From assembly GCF_947500705.1 (NCBI RefSeq), contig NZ_CANMSY010000007.1:124001-188000 (forward strand): a stretch of DNA of 64,000 bases. Reading direction: 5' to 3'. A program made the translations under genes and the position numbers. The notes beneath the pieces were generated by a model. That model was not told the DNA's origin, did not search any database, and worked only from the letters and a program-made list of their open reading frames with translations. The DNA is from an uncultured Brachybacterium sp. Lineage in GTDB: Bacteria > Actinomycetota > Actinomycetes > Actinomycetales > Dermabacteraceae. This document shows, in pieces, positions 15,936 to 22,849 of the stretch; within the stretch, counting starts at the first letter, position 1; each line of letters begins with the position of its first letter.

Positions 15936-17168
15936 GTGCTCGATGTCCTGGCGATCGCCCAGCAGCGGCTGACCTGTGCGTCCGCCCCCGTGGCCTGTGC
16001 CGTCGCGACCATCGTCGCGACGCAGGGCTCGGTGCCCCGACCCGTCGGCACCTCGATGCTGGTCGGCGCCGACGGTTCGCTGCACGGCTCGCTCTCCGGC
16101 GGATGCGTCGAGGGCGCGGTCCTCGAGGCCTGCCAGGAGGCGATGGAGACCGGGGACGCCGCGGTGCATCGCTTCGGGTTCAGCGAGGAGGATGCTTTCG
16201 CCGTCGGGCTGATGTGCGGCGGCTCCCTGGACGTGCTGGTGCAGCCCTTCACACCCCCGTCGGCCGAGGATCCCGAGCCGGCGCGGGAACTCCTGGGGCC
16301 CACCGCCGACGGGCGCCCGCCCGCCGCGTATGTCGCGCAGGTGCCACGAGACGCCGCCCCGCCGCTGGCCGCCCTCGTGCCCGGCGCCGGGCCGGACGAG
16401 GTGCGGCGGTCGCTCGCCCCGCTGCTTCCCGGTGCGCAGCTGGCGGACGCCGTCTCCCAGGTCGCAGGGATGATCCGCGAGGGCCGCACCGGCACGATCC
16501 GGCTTGCCCCGCAGAACAGGAGCGCACCACGGAGCGAAGGCGTGCCGCCGAGCGAGGACACACCGGCCGGCGAGGGCGCGCGACCGAGCGAAGATGCGCC
16601 GCCGAGCGAGCTCTTCGTGGAATCCCGCACCCGGCCGGCGCATCTGGTGGTGCTCGGGGCCAACGCCTTCGGGCAGGCGCTGGTCGAGGCCGCTCGCCCG
16701 CTGAGGCTGCGGATCACCCTGTGCGATCCCCGGCCGGCGTTCACCGATCCGGCGTCGTTCCCCGGCGCGGAGGTGGTGCGCGCCTGGCCCCACCGGTTCC
16801 TGGCCGACGCCGCCCAGCGCGGCGACCTCGATCCCCGCAGCATGATCTGCGTGCTCACCCATGATCCGAAGGTCGACGTGCCGGCCCTCTCGGCCGCGCT
16901 GGAGCTCGACGTCGCCTATGTGGGGGCGATGGGATCCCGGCGCAGCGATCGTGATCGGCGGGCCGCCCTGCGGGAGGCCGGGGTCGGGGAGGAGGCGCTG
17001 GCCAGGCTGCGCTCTCCGATCGGACTCGACCTCGGCGCGGACACCCCCGCGGAGGTCGCCGTCTCGATCCTCGCGGAGATTCTCGCCGTGCGAGCGGCCC
17101 GCGGGACGGTGGAGCCGCTGCGCGATGGGAGCGGGCCGCTGCACGTGGGCCGCGGCCCCCGCGGCTGA
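15936..17168 (+). CDS. xdhC: XdhC/CoxI family molybdoenzyme maturation factor
   Basis: 410 aa. The N-terminal XdhC/CoxI domain shows VATIVATQGSVPRPVGTSM and SLSGGCVEGAV; the C-terminal Rossmann-type domain begins at VVLGANAFGQAL and contains CVLTHDPKVDVPAL and YVGAMGSRR. XdhC proteins bind molybdenum cofactor, promote its sulfuration and insert it into xanthine-dehydrogenase-family enzymes. A Ser/Pro/Glu-rich linker with repeated PPSE units (about 190-225) separates the domains. It converges on the MocA-like gene that ends the oxidoreductase operon, which it presumably serves. The GTG start sits 6 nt after TAGGGT. Confidence 0.92.
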   Translation: MLDVLAIAQQRLTCASAPVACAVATIVATQGSVPRPVGTSMLVGADGSLHGSLSGGCVEGAVLEACQEAMETGDAAVHRFGFSEEDAFAVGLMCGGSLDVLVQPFTPPSAEDPEPARELLGPTADGRPPAAYVAQVPRDAAPPLAALVPGAGPDEVRRSLAPLLPGAQLADAVSQVAGMIREGRTGTIRLAPQNRSAPRSEGVPPSEDTPAGEGARPSEDAPPSELFVESRTRPAHLVVLGANAFGQALVEAARPLRLRITLCDPRPAFTDPASFPGAEVVRAWPHRFLADAAQRGDLDPRSMICVLTHDPKVDVPALSAALELDVAYVGAMGSRRSDRDRRAALREAGVGEEALARLRSPIGLDLGADTPAEVAVSILAEILAVRAARGTVEPLRDGSGPLHVGRGPRG

Positions 17169-17202
17169 GGGGTCCGCCCCGGGCGCCCAGGCGCCAGAGA
17201 GT

Positions 17203-17898
17203 TCAGCCCGGGTCGCCCAGGTGCCAGAGCTGCTCGGGGAGGTCGAGGTCCGCGCCGTCCTCGAGATCGGTGCAGTCCACCAGCTGCACCCGCTCGCGCT
17301 GGGCTCGCAGCAGCTCTCGGGCCCCCACGTCGTCATGCGCGGCGTCCGCCGCCGCAGCGGTCCAGCAGGCGTCGAAGAGCACCGGATGGCCCCGGCGGAG
17401 CCGCCCGGAGGCGTCACGGTGCGCGGCGGCGGTGATCTCCCCGCAGCGGTGGGCGGCGAGCACCCGGGCCACCTCCTCAGCGCTCACCCCGGGCCGGTCC
17501 ACCGGGGTGACCAGCACGTCGCGGCCGGGGCCGATCGCGGCCAGGCCGCTCTGCAGCGAGGTCCCCATCCCCTGGCGCCAGTGCGGGTTCTCCCGTGCCC
17601 GTGCGCCGGGGACAGCCGCCACCTCGTCACGCACCCGTGCCGCCTCCGCTCCGGTGACCACCACGACCTCGGTGCAACCACCGTCGAGCAGCGCCCGGGC
17701 GAGGTGCTCGACCAGGGTGACGCCGCGCGTGACCAGCAGCGCCTTGGGGCCGCGACCGAGGCGGGTGCCGGCACCGGCGGCGAGGATCAGCCCGACGGGG
17801 GGCTCAGCCTCGCCCCGGGGCCGCGGGCCGTCGGCCCCGGGAGCGCTCACCGGGGCAGGGCCGGAAGCGCTCACCGGGGCAGGGCCGGGCGCGCTCAC
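17203..17898 (-). CDS. MocA-like molybdenum cofactor cytidylyltransferase (MobA-like NTP transferase)
   Basis: 231 aa. The nucleotidyltransferase signature is VGLILAAGAGTRLGRGPKALL, with CTP/GTP-binding Gly loop and Lys, then VVVVTGAEA, MGTSLQSGL and DVLVTPVDRPGV. Family members add CMP to molybdopterin for the xanthine-dehydrogenase class. The GTG start at 17898 overlaps the stop of the molybdopterin subunit (GTGA), so the genes are coupled. The first 24 residues are three copies of a repeat, each starting with GTGAGCGC, so three successive in-frame GTG starts exist (17898, 17874, 17850). Confidence 0.88.
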   Translation of the reverse strand: MSAPGPAPVSASGPAPVSAPGADGPRPRGEAEPPVGLILAAGAGTRLGRGPKALLVTRGVTLVEHLARALLDGGCTEVVVVTGAEAARVRDEVAAVPGARARENPHWRQGMGTSLQSGLAAIGPGRDVLVTPVDRPGVSAEEVARVLAAHRCGEITAAAHRDASGRLRRGHPVLFDACWTAAAADAAHDDVGARELLRAQRERVQLVDCTDLEDGADLDLPEQLWHLGDPG

Positions 17899-17908
17899 CG
17901 GGACAGGA
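17848..17908. repeat. 24-bp tandem repeat covering the mocA-like start codons
   Basis: The unit AGCGCTCACCGGGGCAGGGC with four more bases occurs 2.5 times. Read on the minus strand, each copy supplies a GTGAGCGC start. Confidence 0.75.
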
Positions 17909-19967
17909 AGGCGCTGCCGAACACCGGCAGGTCACGCACCCGCACCCCGGTGGCGTGGTGAGCGGCGTTGGCGATCGCCGCCGCAGCGCCGACGATGCCG
18001 ATCTCGCCGATGCCTCGCGCGCCGAGCGGTCCGGCCTGCATATCCTCCTCGTCCAGCCAGTGCACCTCGAGGGAGCGGATGTCGGCGTTGACCGGCACGT
18101 GGTATTCGGCCAGGTCATGGTTGACGACGTGGCCGAAGCGGGGATCGAGCTCGCCCTTCTCGTGCAACGCCATCCCCACCCCCATGGTCATCCCGCCGAG
18201 GAACTGCGAGCGGGCGGTGCGGGGGTTGATGATCCGGCCGGCGGAGAACACCCCGAGCATGCGGTCCAGGCGGATCTTTCCGGTGCTCTCCTGGATGGCG
18301 ACCTGCGCGAAGTGGGCACCATAGGAGTGCATCGCGAACCTCTGCTCGGCCGGGTTCTCCCCCGCCTCCCCGGTCGCCTCGGCGCCCTCGGCCGGCGCCT
18401 GGCCGTGTTCCCGGCGGAAGGTCTCCGCGGCAGCGATGACCGCCGCGCTCCAACTGGCCATGCCCGTGGACCCGCCTGCGACGGTCGCGTTCGGCAGCGC
18501 GGTGTCCCCGATCTGCAGGGCGATCTGCTCAGGGTCCACCTCGAGGGCGTCGGCCGCGACCTGGGTCAGCGCGGTCCAGGTGCCGGTGCCGAGATCCGCG
18601 GCGCCGATGCCCACCTCGTAAGTGCCCGCCGCGTGACGGATCCGGGCGACCGAGCCGGGCTGGCGGGCGGCGGGATAGGTCGCGGAGGCGACACCGCTGC
18701 CGATCAGCCACCCGCCCTCCCGGCGGGCACGGGGCCGCGGGTCTCGCTCGTCCCAGCCGAAGCGCTCTGCTCCCTCGCGCAGGCAGTCGATCAGGCGCCG
18801 CTGATTGAAGGGCAGGCCGGTGTCCGGGTCGAGCTCGGGCTCGTTGCGCACCCGCAGCTCGATGGGGTCCAGGCCGCAGGCCTCGGCCAGCTCGTCCATC
18901 GCGATCTCCAGGCCCACCATGCCGGACGCTTCCCCAGGGGCGCGCATCCAGGAGGGGACGGCGAGGTCCAGCGGGAGCACCCGCTGGGTGAGGTGGCGGT
19001 GCGCGCCGGCATACATCTGGCGGGAGGGCTTGATCGCCTCCTCCGGGAACTCCTTGGTGCGGGAGGAGCTGGAGACGACATCGAGGGCGAAGGCGCTGAT
19101 GGTGCCGTCGGCCCGGGCTCCGATCCGGAAGTGCTGTGTGGTGGCCGGGCGGTATCCCGTGATCGCGAACATGTGCTGGCGGGAGACCGCGTACTTCACC
19201 GCGCGGCCGGGCACGGTGCGGGCGGCGAGCGCCGTGAGCATCATGTCCGCGTGGGGCACGCCCTTGGAGCCGAAGCCGCCGCCGACATGGGGGCTGATGA
19301 TCCGCAGCTGCTCGGGGTCGATGCCGAGCATCGGGGCGAGGGTCTGCCGGGCCGGGTGGACGCCCTGCGTAGAGGTCCACAGGGTGAGGTCCTCGCCGTC
19401 CCAGCGCGCGATGGTGGTGTGGGGCTCCATCGGGTTGTTGTGCTCCAGCGGTGTCGAATAGCGCTGGTCCACGACGATCTCGGCGGCGGCGAGCGCTGTC
19501 TCGACGTCCCCGGTCTCGACGTCGTCGGCGCCGTCCTCCGGCTCCCGCACGTCCGGGTGATCGGGACGGAAGCGGGCATCGTGCGGCGCGGCCTCGGTGG
19601 TGATCGCGACGAGGTCGGCGGCGTGGCGGGCCGTCTCCGGGGTCTCGGCCAGGACGGCGCCGAGGTACTGGCCGTGGAACCCGATCCGGTCGTCCTGGAG
19701 GATCGCGAGCTCCCCGTCCTCGGTCTCGGCCAGGCGGGGCGCATCCAGGTGGGTGAGCACCTGTGCCACCCCGTCGAGGGCGAGCGCGGCGGCCGCATCG
19801 ATCGCGGTGACGCGGCCGCGGGCGATCCGCGAGCACAAGGGGTAGAGGTGCAGCGGGTCCTCGACAGGATGCTCGTAGGCATAGGGGGCGCGGCCGCGTA
19901 CCTTGTCGGGCCCGTCGATCCGCACCCGGCCGGTACCGATCGCGGAGGTGCGCAGCAGGTCACTCAT
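17895..19967 (-). CDS. xanthine dehydrogenase/aldehyde oxidase family molybdopterin-binding subunit
   Basis: 690 aa, large Moco subunit of a three-subunit molybdo-flavoenzyme. Visible motifs include GGGFGSKG (about 231-238), RAPGEASGM and the C-terminal GARGIGEIGIVG with the active-site base E655. Length and motifs resemble E. coli PaoC/YagR, an aldehyde oxidase, rather than the bigger XdhB type. The ATG overlaps the FAD subunit's end by 8 bp, and its own stop overlaps the start of the MocA-like gene. An Ala/Glu-rich insert lies around residue 525. Substrate (purine or aldehyde) cannot be fixed from sequence. Confidence 0.93.
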   Translation of the reverse strand: MSDLLRTSAIGTGRVRIDGPDKVRGRAPYAYEHPVEDPLHLYPLCSRIARGRVTAIDAAAALALDGVAQVLTHLDAPRLAETEDGELAILQDDRIGFHGQYLGAVLAETPETARHAADLVAITTEAAPHDARFRPDHPDVREPEDGADDVETGDVETALAAAEIVVDQRYSTPLEHNNPMEPHTTIARWDGEDLTLWTSTQGVHPARQTLAPMLGIDPEQLRIISPHVGGGFGSKGVPHADMMLTALAARTVPGRAVKYAVSRQHMFAITGYRPATTQHFRIGARADGTISAFALDVVSSSSRTKEFPEEAIKPSRQMYAGAHRHLTQRVLPLDLAVPSWMRAPGEASGMVGLEIAMDELAEACGLDPIELRVRNEPELDPDTGLPFNQRRLIDCLREGAERFGWDERDPRPRARREGGWLIGSGVASATYPAARQPGSVARIRHAAGTYEVGIGAADLGTGTWTALTQVAADALEVDPEQIALQIGDTALPNATVAGGSTGMASWSAAVIAAAETFRREHGQAPAEGAEATGEAGENPAEQRFAMHSYGAHFAQVAIQESTGKIRLDRMLGVFSAGRIINPRTARSQFLGGMTMGVGMALHEKGELDPRFGHVVNHDLAEYHVPVNADIRSLEVHWLDEEDMQAGPLGARGIGEIGIVGAAAAIANAAHHATGVRVRDLPVFGSAFLSR

Positions 19968-21036
19968 CGCGGGCCTCCTCGGGCTCCCCGGCGTCCTCGG
20001 CCAGGCCCGCGAGCTCGGCGAGCACGCTCACCATCACGCCCTGGGCCATGGGGATCTTGAACTCGTTGCCCTCGACGGGCCGGGCGTGCTCGAGCTCGGC
20101 GGCCGCGGCCCTGCGGAACGTCTCGCGGGTGGCGGGCGCCCCGGCCAGGAGCTCCTCGGCGCGGTGAGCGCGCCAGGGGGCGTGGGCGACGCCGCCGAGG
20201 GCGAGGCGTGCCGAGCGGATCCGCGGCTGCGGGCCGCCCTGCAGCGGGTCGTACTGCTGCGGGTCCTCCTGCGGCTCGCCCGGCTCGAGGTCGAGCACCG
20301 CGGCGACCGAGACCAGCGCGAAGGCGAAGGAGGCGCGGTCGCGGATCTTGCGGTACGTGGAGCGCGCCGAGCGCAGCGGCGGCGGCAGCTCGACGGCGGT
20401 GATCAGGTCGCCATGCTCGAGCACGGTGTCGCGCTCGGGCTCGGCGCCGGGGAGCCGATGCAGGGTGGTGAGGGGGATCCGCCGCTCCCCCTCGGCGCCG
20501 AGCACCACCACGGTGGCCTCCAGCGCGGCTAGCGCCACCGCCATGTCGGAGGGGTGGGTGGCGAGGCAGTGCTCGGAGGCGCCGAGGATCGCGTGGTAGC
20601 GGGCGTAGCCGCCGATCGCGGAGCAACCGGAGCCTGGTTCGCGCTTGTTGCAGGGGGTGGAGGTGTCCTGGAAGTAGACGCAGCGGGTGCGCTGGAGGAG
20701 GTTCCCCCCGGTGGTGGCAGCGTTGCGCAGCTGACCGGAGGCGCCTGAGAGCAGGGCGCGGGAGAGCATCGGGTAGTCGCGGCGCACGCGGGGGTCGGCG
20801 GCGAGGTCGCTGTTGCGGACCATGGCGCCCAGGCGCAGACCGCCGCCCTCGAGCTCCTCGATGTCCGCGAGGTCCAGGCGGCCGATGTCGACCAGCAGCT
20901 CGGGCGCGGTGATCCCGAGCTTGAGATGGTCCACCAGGTTCGTGCCCCCAGCCAGATAGGTCGCGCGGGGCCGCTCAGCGACCGCGGCGACGGCGGCGGC
21001 GGGGTCGCTCGCCCGCTCGTAGTCGAAGGGCCTCAT
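19960..21036 (-). CDS. FAD-binding subunit with a 4Fe-4S motif, xanthine dehydrogenase family
   Basis: 358 aa from the ATG at 21036, which overlaps the stop of the 2Fe-2S gene (ATGA). The FAD domain shows ATYLAGGTNLVDHLK and TTGGNLLQRTRC. Four cysteines, C119, C129, C138 and C157, stand in TRCVYFQ, TPCNKREPGSGC and SEHCLATHPSDMA, the extra 4Fe-4S pattern known from PaoB and 4-hydroxybenzoyl-CoA reductase relatives but absent from ordinary XDH FAD subunits. This points to an aldehyde oxidoreductase (PaoABC-like) assignment. An Asp/Gln/Glu-rich insert around 240-250 comes from repetitive DNA. Confidence 0.92.
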   Translation of the reverse strand: MRPFDYERASDPAAAVAAVAERPRATYLAGGTNLVDHLKLGITAPELLVDIGRLDLADIEELEGGGLRLGAMVRNSDLAADPRVRRDYPMLSRALLSGASGQLRNAATTGGNLLQRTRCVYFQDTSTPCNKREPGSGCSAIGGYARYHAILGASEHCLATHPSDMAVALAALEATVVVLGAEGERRIPLTTLHRLPGAEPERDTVLEHGDLITAVELPPPLRSARSTYRKIRDRASFAFALVSVAAVLDLEPGEPQEDPQQYDPLQGGPQPRIRSARLALGGVAHAPWRAHRAEELLAGAPATRETFRRAAAAELEHARPVEGNEFKIPMAQGVMVSVLAELAGLAEDAGEPEEARDE

Positions 21037-21701
21037 CGTCCGTCCTCTCCTGTCGCCGGCTGCCGCGCTGCCGGCTGCTGCGCCGCCTGCTGCACCGCGG
21101 CGACCTGCTGCACCGCGGCGACGATGTTGACGTAGGCACCGCAGCGGCACAGGTTCCCGCTCATCCGCTCGCGGATCTCCTCCGCGGTCAGCGCGACCGG
21201 GCGGCCCGGCTCTGCATCTCGCGACCTCGCACCCTCACGCCTTGCGTTCTCCGGCCGGTCGCCCGCGGGGCCTGCATCCTCCCCGCTCGCGCCCTCGGGG
21301 TCGACGCCGACGGGGTCCTCGGTGACCACGCTGGGGCGCCCGTCGGCCGCCTCCTGGAGCACTCCGGCCGCGGAGCAGATCTGGCCGGGGGTGCAGTAGC
21401 CACACTGGAAGGCGTCCTGGTCGAGGAAGGCCTGATGGAGCTCGGAGAGCTCGCCGTCCGGGGCGAGCCCGTCCGAGGTGAGGACCTCCGCACCGTCGAC
21501 GGAGACGGCCAGGAGCAGGCACGAGTTGAGCCGCCTGCCGTTCACCAGCACGGTGCAGGCGCCGCACTGGCCGTGGTCGCAGCCCTTCTTCGGGGACATG
21601 TTCCCCAGGTGGTCGCGCAGGGCATCGAGCAGGGTGGTGCGGGGATCCACGATCAGATCATGCTGCTGACCGTCGATGACGAGGTGCACTGGATAGCCCA
21701 T
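21033..21701 (-). CDS. 2Fe-2S iron-sulfur subunit, xanthine dehydrogenase family
   Basis: 222 aa; first gene of the operon. The plant-type ferredoxin cluster is KGCDHGQCGACTV plus a later Cys (NSC), and the second, helical cluster is QCGYCTPGQ and CRCGAY. An acidic linker of about 45 residues (about 128-172), absent from standard subunits, separates the two halves, and the tail after CRCGAY is an AAVQQ repeat. The ATG at 21701 has GGAGG 6 nt upstream. Cytoplasmic: no Tat signal, unlike E. coli PaoA. Confidence 0.93.
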   Translation of the reverse strand: MGYPVHLVIDGQQHDLIVDPRTTLLDALRDHLGNMSPKKGCDHGQCGACTVLVNGRRLNSCLLLAVSVDGAEVLTSDGLAPDGELSELHQAFLDQDAFQCGYCTPGQICSAAGVLQEAADGRPSVVTEDPVGVDPEGASGEDAGPAGDRPENARREGARSRDAEPGRPVALTAEEIRERMSGNLCRCGAYVNIVAAVQQVAAVQQAAQQPAARQPATGEDGR

Positions 21702-21730
21702 CGGGCGCCTCCGGATCGGGTCGGGGTTCG

Positions 21731-21759
21731 AACCTACTGGCCGCGGAGGAGCCCGGCAA
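21731..21759 (-). promoter_or_regulatory. sigma-70-type promoter of the oxidoreductase operon
   Basis: On the minus strand, TTGCCG (21754-21759), a 17-bp spacer and TAGGTT (21731-21736), followed about 30 nt later by the 2Fe-2S subunit's start with its own GGAGG site. Confidence 0.6.
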
Positions 21760-21811
21760 CCGGTCGCGCACGCACCGACCGATCGTTCGCCCGCGCTCGG
21801 GGGGCGGGTTC

Positions 21812-21817
21812 TACGAT
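21812..21817 (+). promoter_or_regulatory. -10 element TACGAT for topoisomerase IB
   Basis: TACGAT lies 26 nt before the ATG at 21844, leaving room for the strong GGGAGGAGA ribosome site at 21832-21840, so this mRNA has a leader. It is back to back with the oxidoreductase promoter. Confidence 0.45.
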
Positions 21818-21843
21818 CCCCTCATCCGGCCGGGAGGAGAACC

Positions 21844-22809
21844 ATGGCGCGTCTGCATCGGGTGTCCCCGGAGCGCGACCAGGGCCTGTCCCGCTCCGTC
21901 ACCTCGCAGGGCGCCCTGCGCCTGACCCGGCCCGACGGTCGCCCCGCGGGCAACGGCGACCGCCGCCGCGTCGAATCGCTGGTGATCCCGCCCGCGTGGA
22001 CCGACGTGTGGATCTGCGCGGACCCGCTGGGACACATCCAGGTCGTGGGCACCGATGCCGCGGGGCGCCGGCAGTACCTCTATCACCCCCAGTGGCAGTC
22101 CCGGCGCGGCCGCAGCAAGTACGAACGCGCACTCGACCTGGCCGAGACGCTTCCCCGGGCCCGCGCCCAGGTGACGCAGGCGCTGCGGGGCGAGGACCTC
22201 GACCAGGAGCGGGTGCTGGCCACCGCCTTCCGCCTGCTGGACCTCTCGGCCGTGCGGATGGGGTCGACGGCCTCCCTGCGCAGCGGGCGCAGCCGGGGCC
22301 TGACCACGCTGCAGCGCCGGCACGCCCAGGTCGAGGGCCCGGTGGTGAGGCTCTCCTTCCGCGGCAAGAACCGGATCCAGCATCAGCTGGAGCTGGAGGA
22401 CGAGGACCTCGCCGCCTCGATCGAACAGCTGATCGCCGGCGACCCGCGCACCCTCCTGCTGAGCTGGCGGGAGGGCCGACGACGGCGCTCGCTCACCCCT
22501 GCCCTGGTCAACGAGCACATCGCGGCCGTCACCGGCGGGGCGTTCACCGCGAAGGACTTCCGCACCCTGCACGGCACCGTGATCGCCGCCCAGACCCTCG
22601 CCCCGATCGGGCCGGTGCGCGGTGGCCGCGCCCGTGCGAAGGTCGAGCTGGAGGCTGTCCGCGCCACGGCGAGCGCGCTCGGGAACACGGCGGCCGTGGC
22701 GCGCAGCTCGTACATCGACCCGCGCGTGTTCACCCGGTATCAGCGCGACGAGCTGCTGGACGGATCGCGCAGCCCGGAGGCGGCGCTGCGGGACCTGCTG
22801 CGGGGATGA
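21844..22809 (+). CDS. DNA topoisomerase IB (poxvirus-type)
   Basis: 321 aa, typical of short bacterial type IB enzymes that relax supercoils by a 3'-phosphotyrosyl intermediate. The catalytic set is complete: R138 (AVRMGS), K175 (FRGKNR), R240 and H243 (DFRTLHGT) and Y290 (SSYIDPR). RGLTTLQRRHA is the family core. The frame ends 40 bp before the UvrA paralogue, which has its own -10. It is a good candidate for a repair or genome-maintenance pair with that gene, but no functional link is proven. Confidence 0.94.
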   Translation: MARLHRVSPERDQGLSRSVTSQGALRLTRPDGRPAGNGDRRRVESLVIPPAWTDVWICADPLGHIQVVGTDAAGRRQYLYHPQWQSRRGRSKYERALDLAETLPRARAQVTQALRGEDLDQERVLATAFRLLDLSAVRMGSTASLRSGRSRGLTTLQRRHAQVEGPVVRLSFRGKNRIQHQLELEDEDLAASIEQLIAGDPRTLLLSWREGRRRRSLTPALVNEHIAAVTGGAFTAKDFRTLHGTVIAAQTLAPIGPVRGGRARAKVELEAVRATASALGNTAAVARSSYIDPRVFTRYQRDELLDGSRSPEAALRDLLRG

Positions 22810-22837
22810 CCGGGTCTCGGGCCCTGCTGCCGCTTGC

Positions 22838-22843
22838 TACTTT
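22838..22843 (+). promoter_or_regulatory. -10 element TACTTT, leaderless uvrA paralogue
   Basis: TACTTT, 6 nt, then the ATG at 22850 with no ribosome-binding site. This fixes the start and argues against the longer upstream frame. Confidence 0.6.
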
Positions 22844-22849
22844 GGTCGG

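Noticed and set aside
17955-20060. A 701-aa plus-strand frame opposite the molybdopterin subunit
   Set aside because: Antisense shadow in a high-GC gene.
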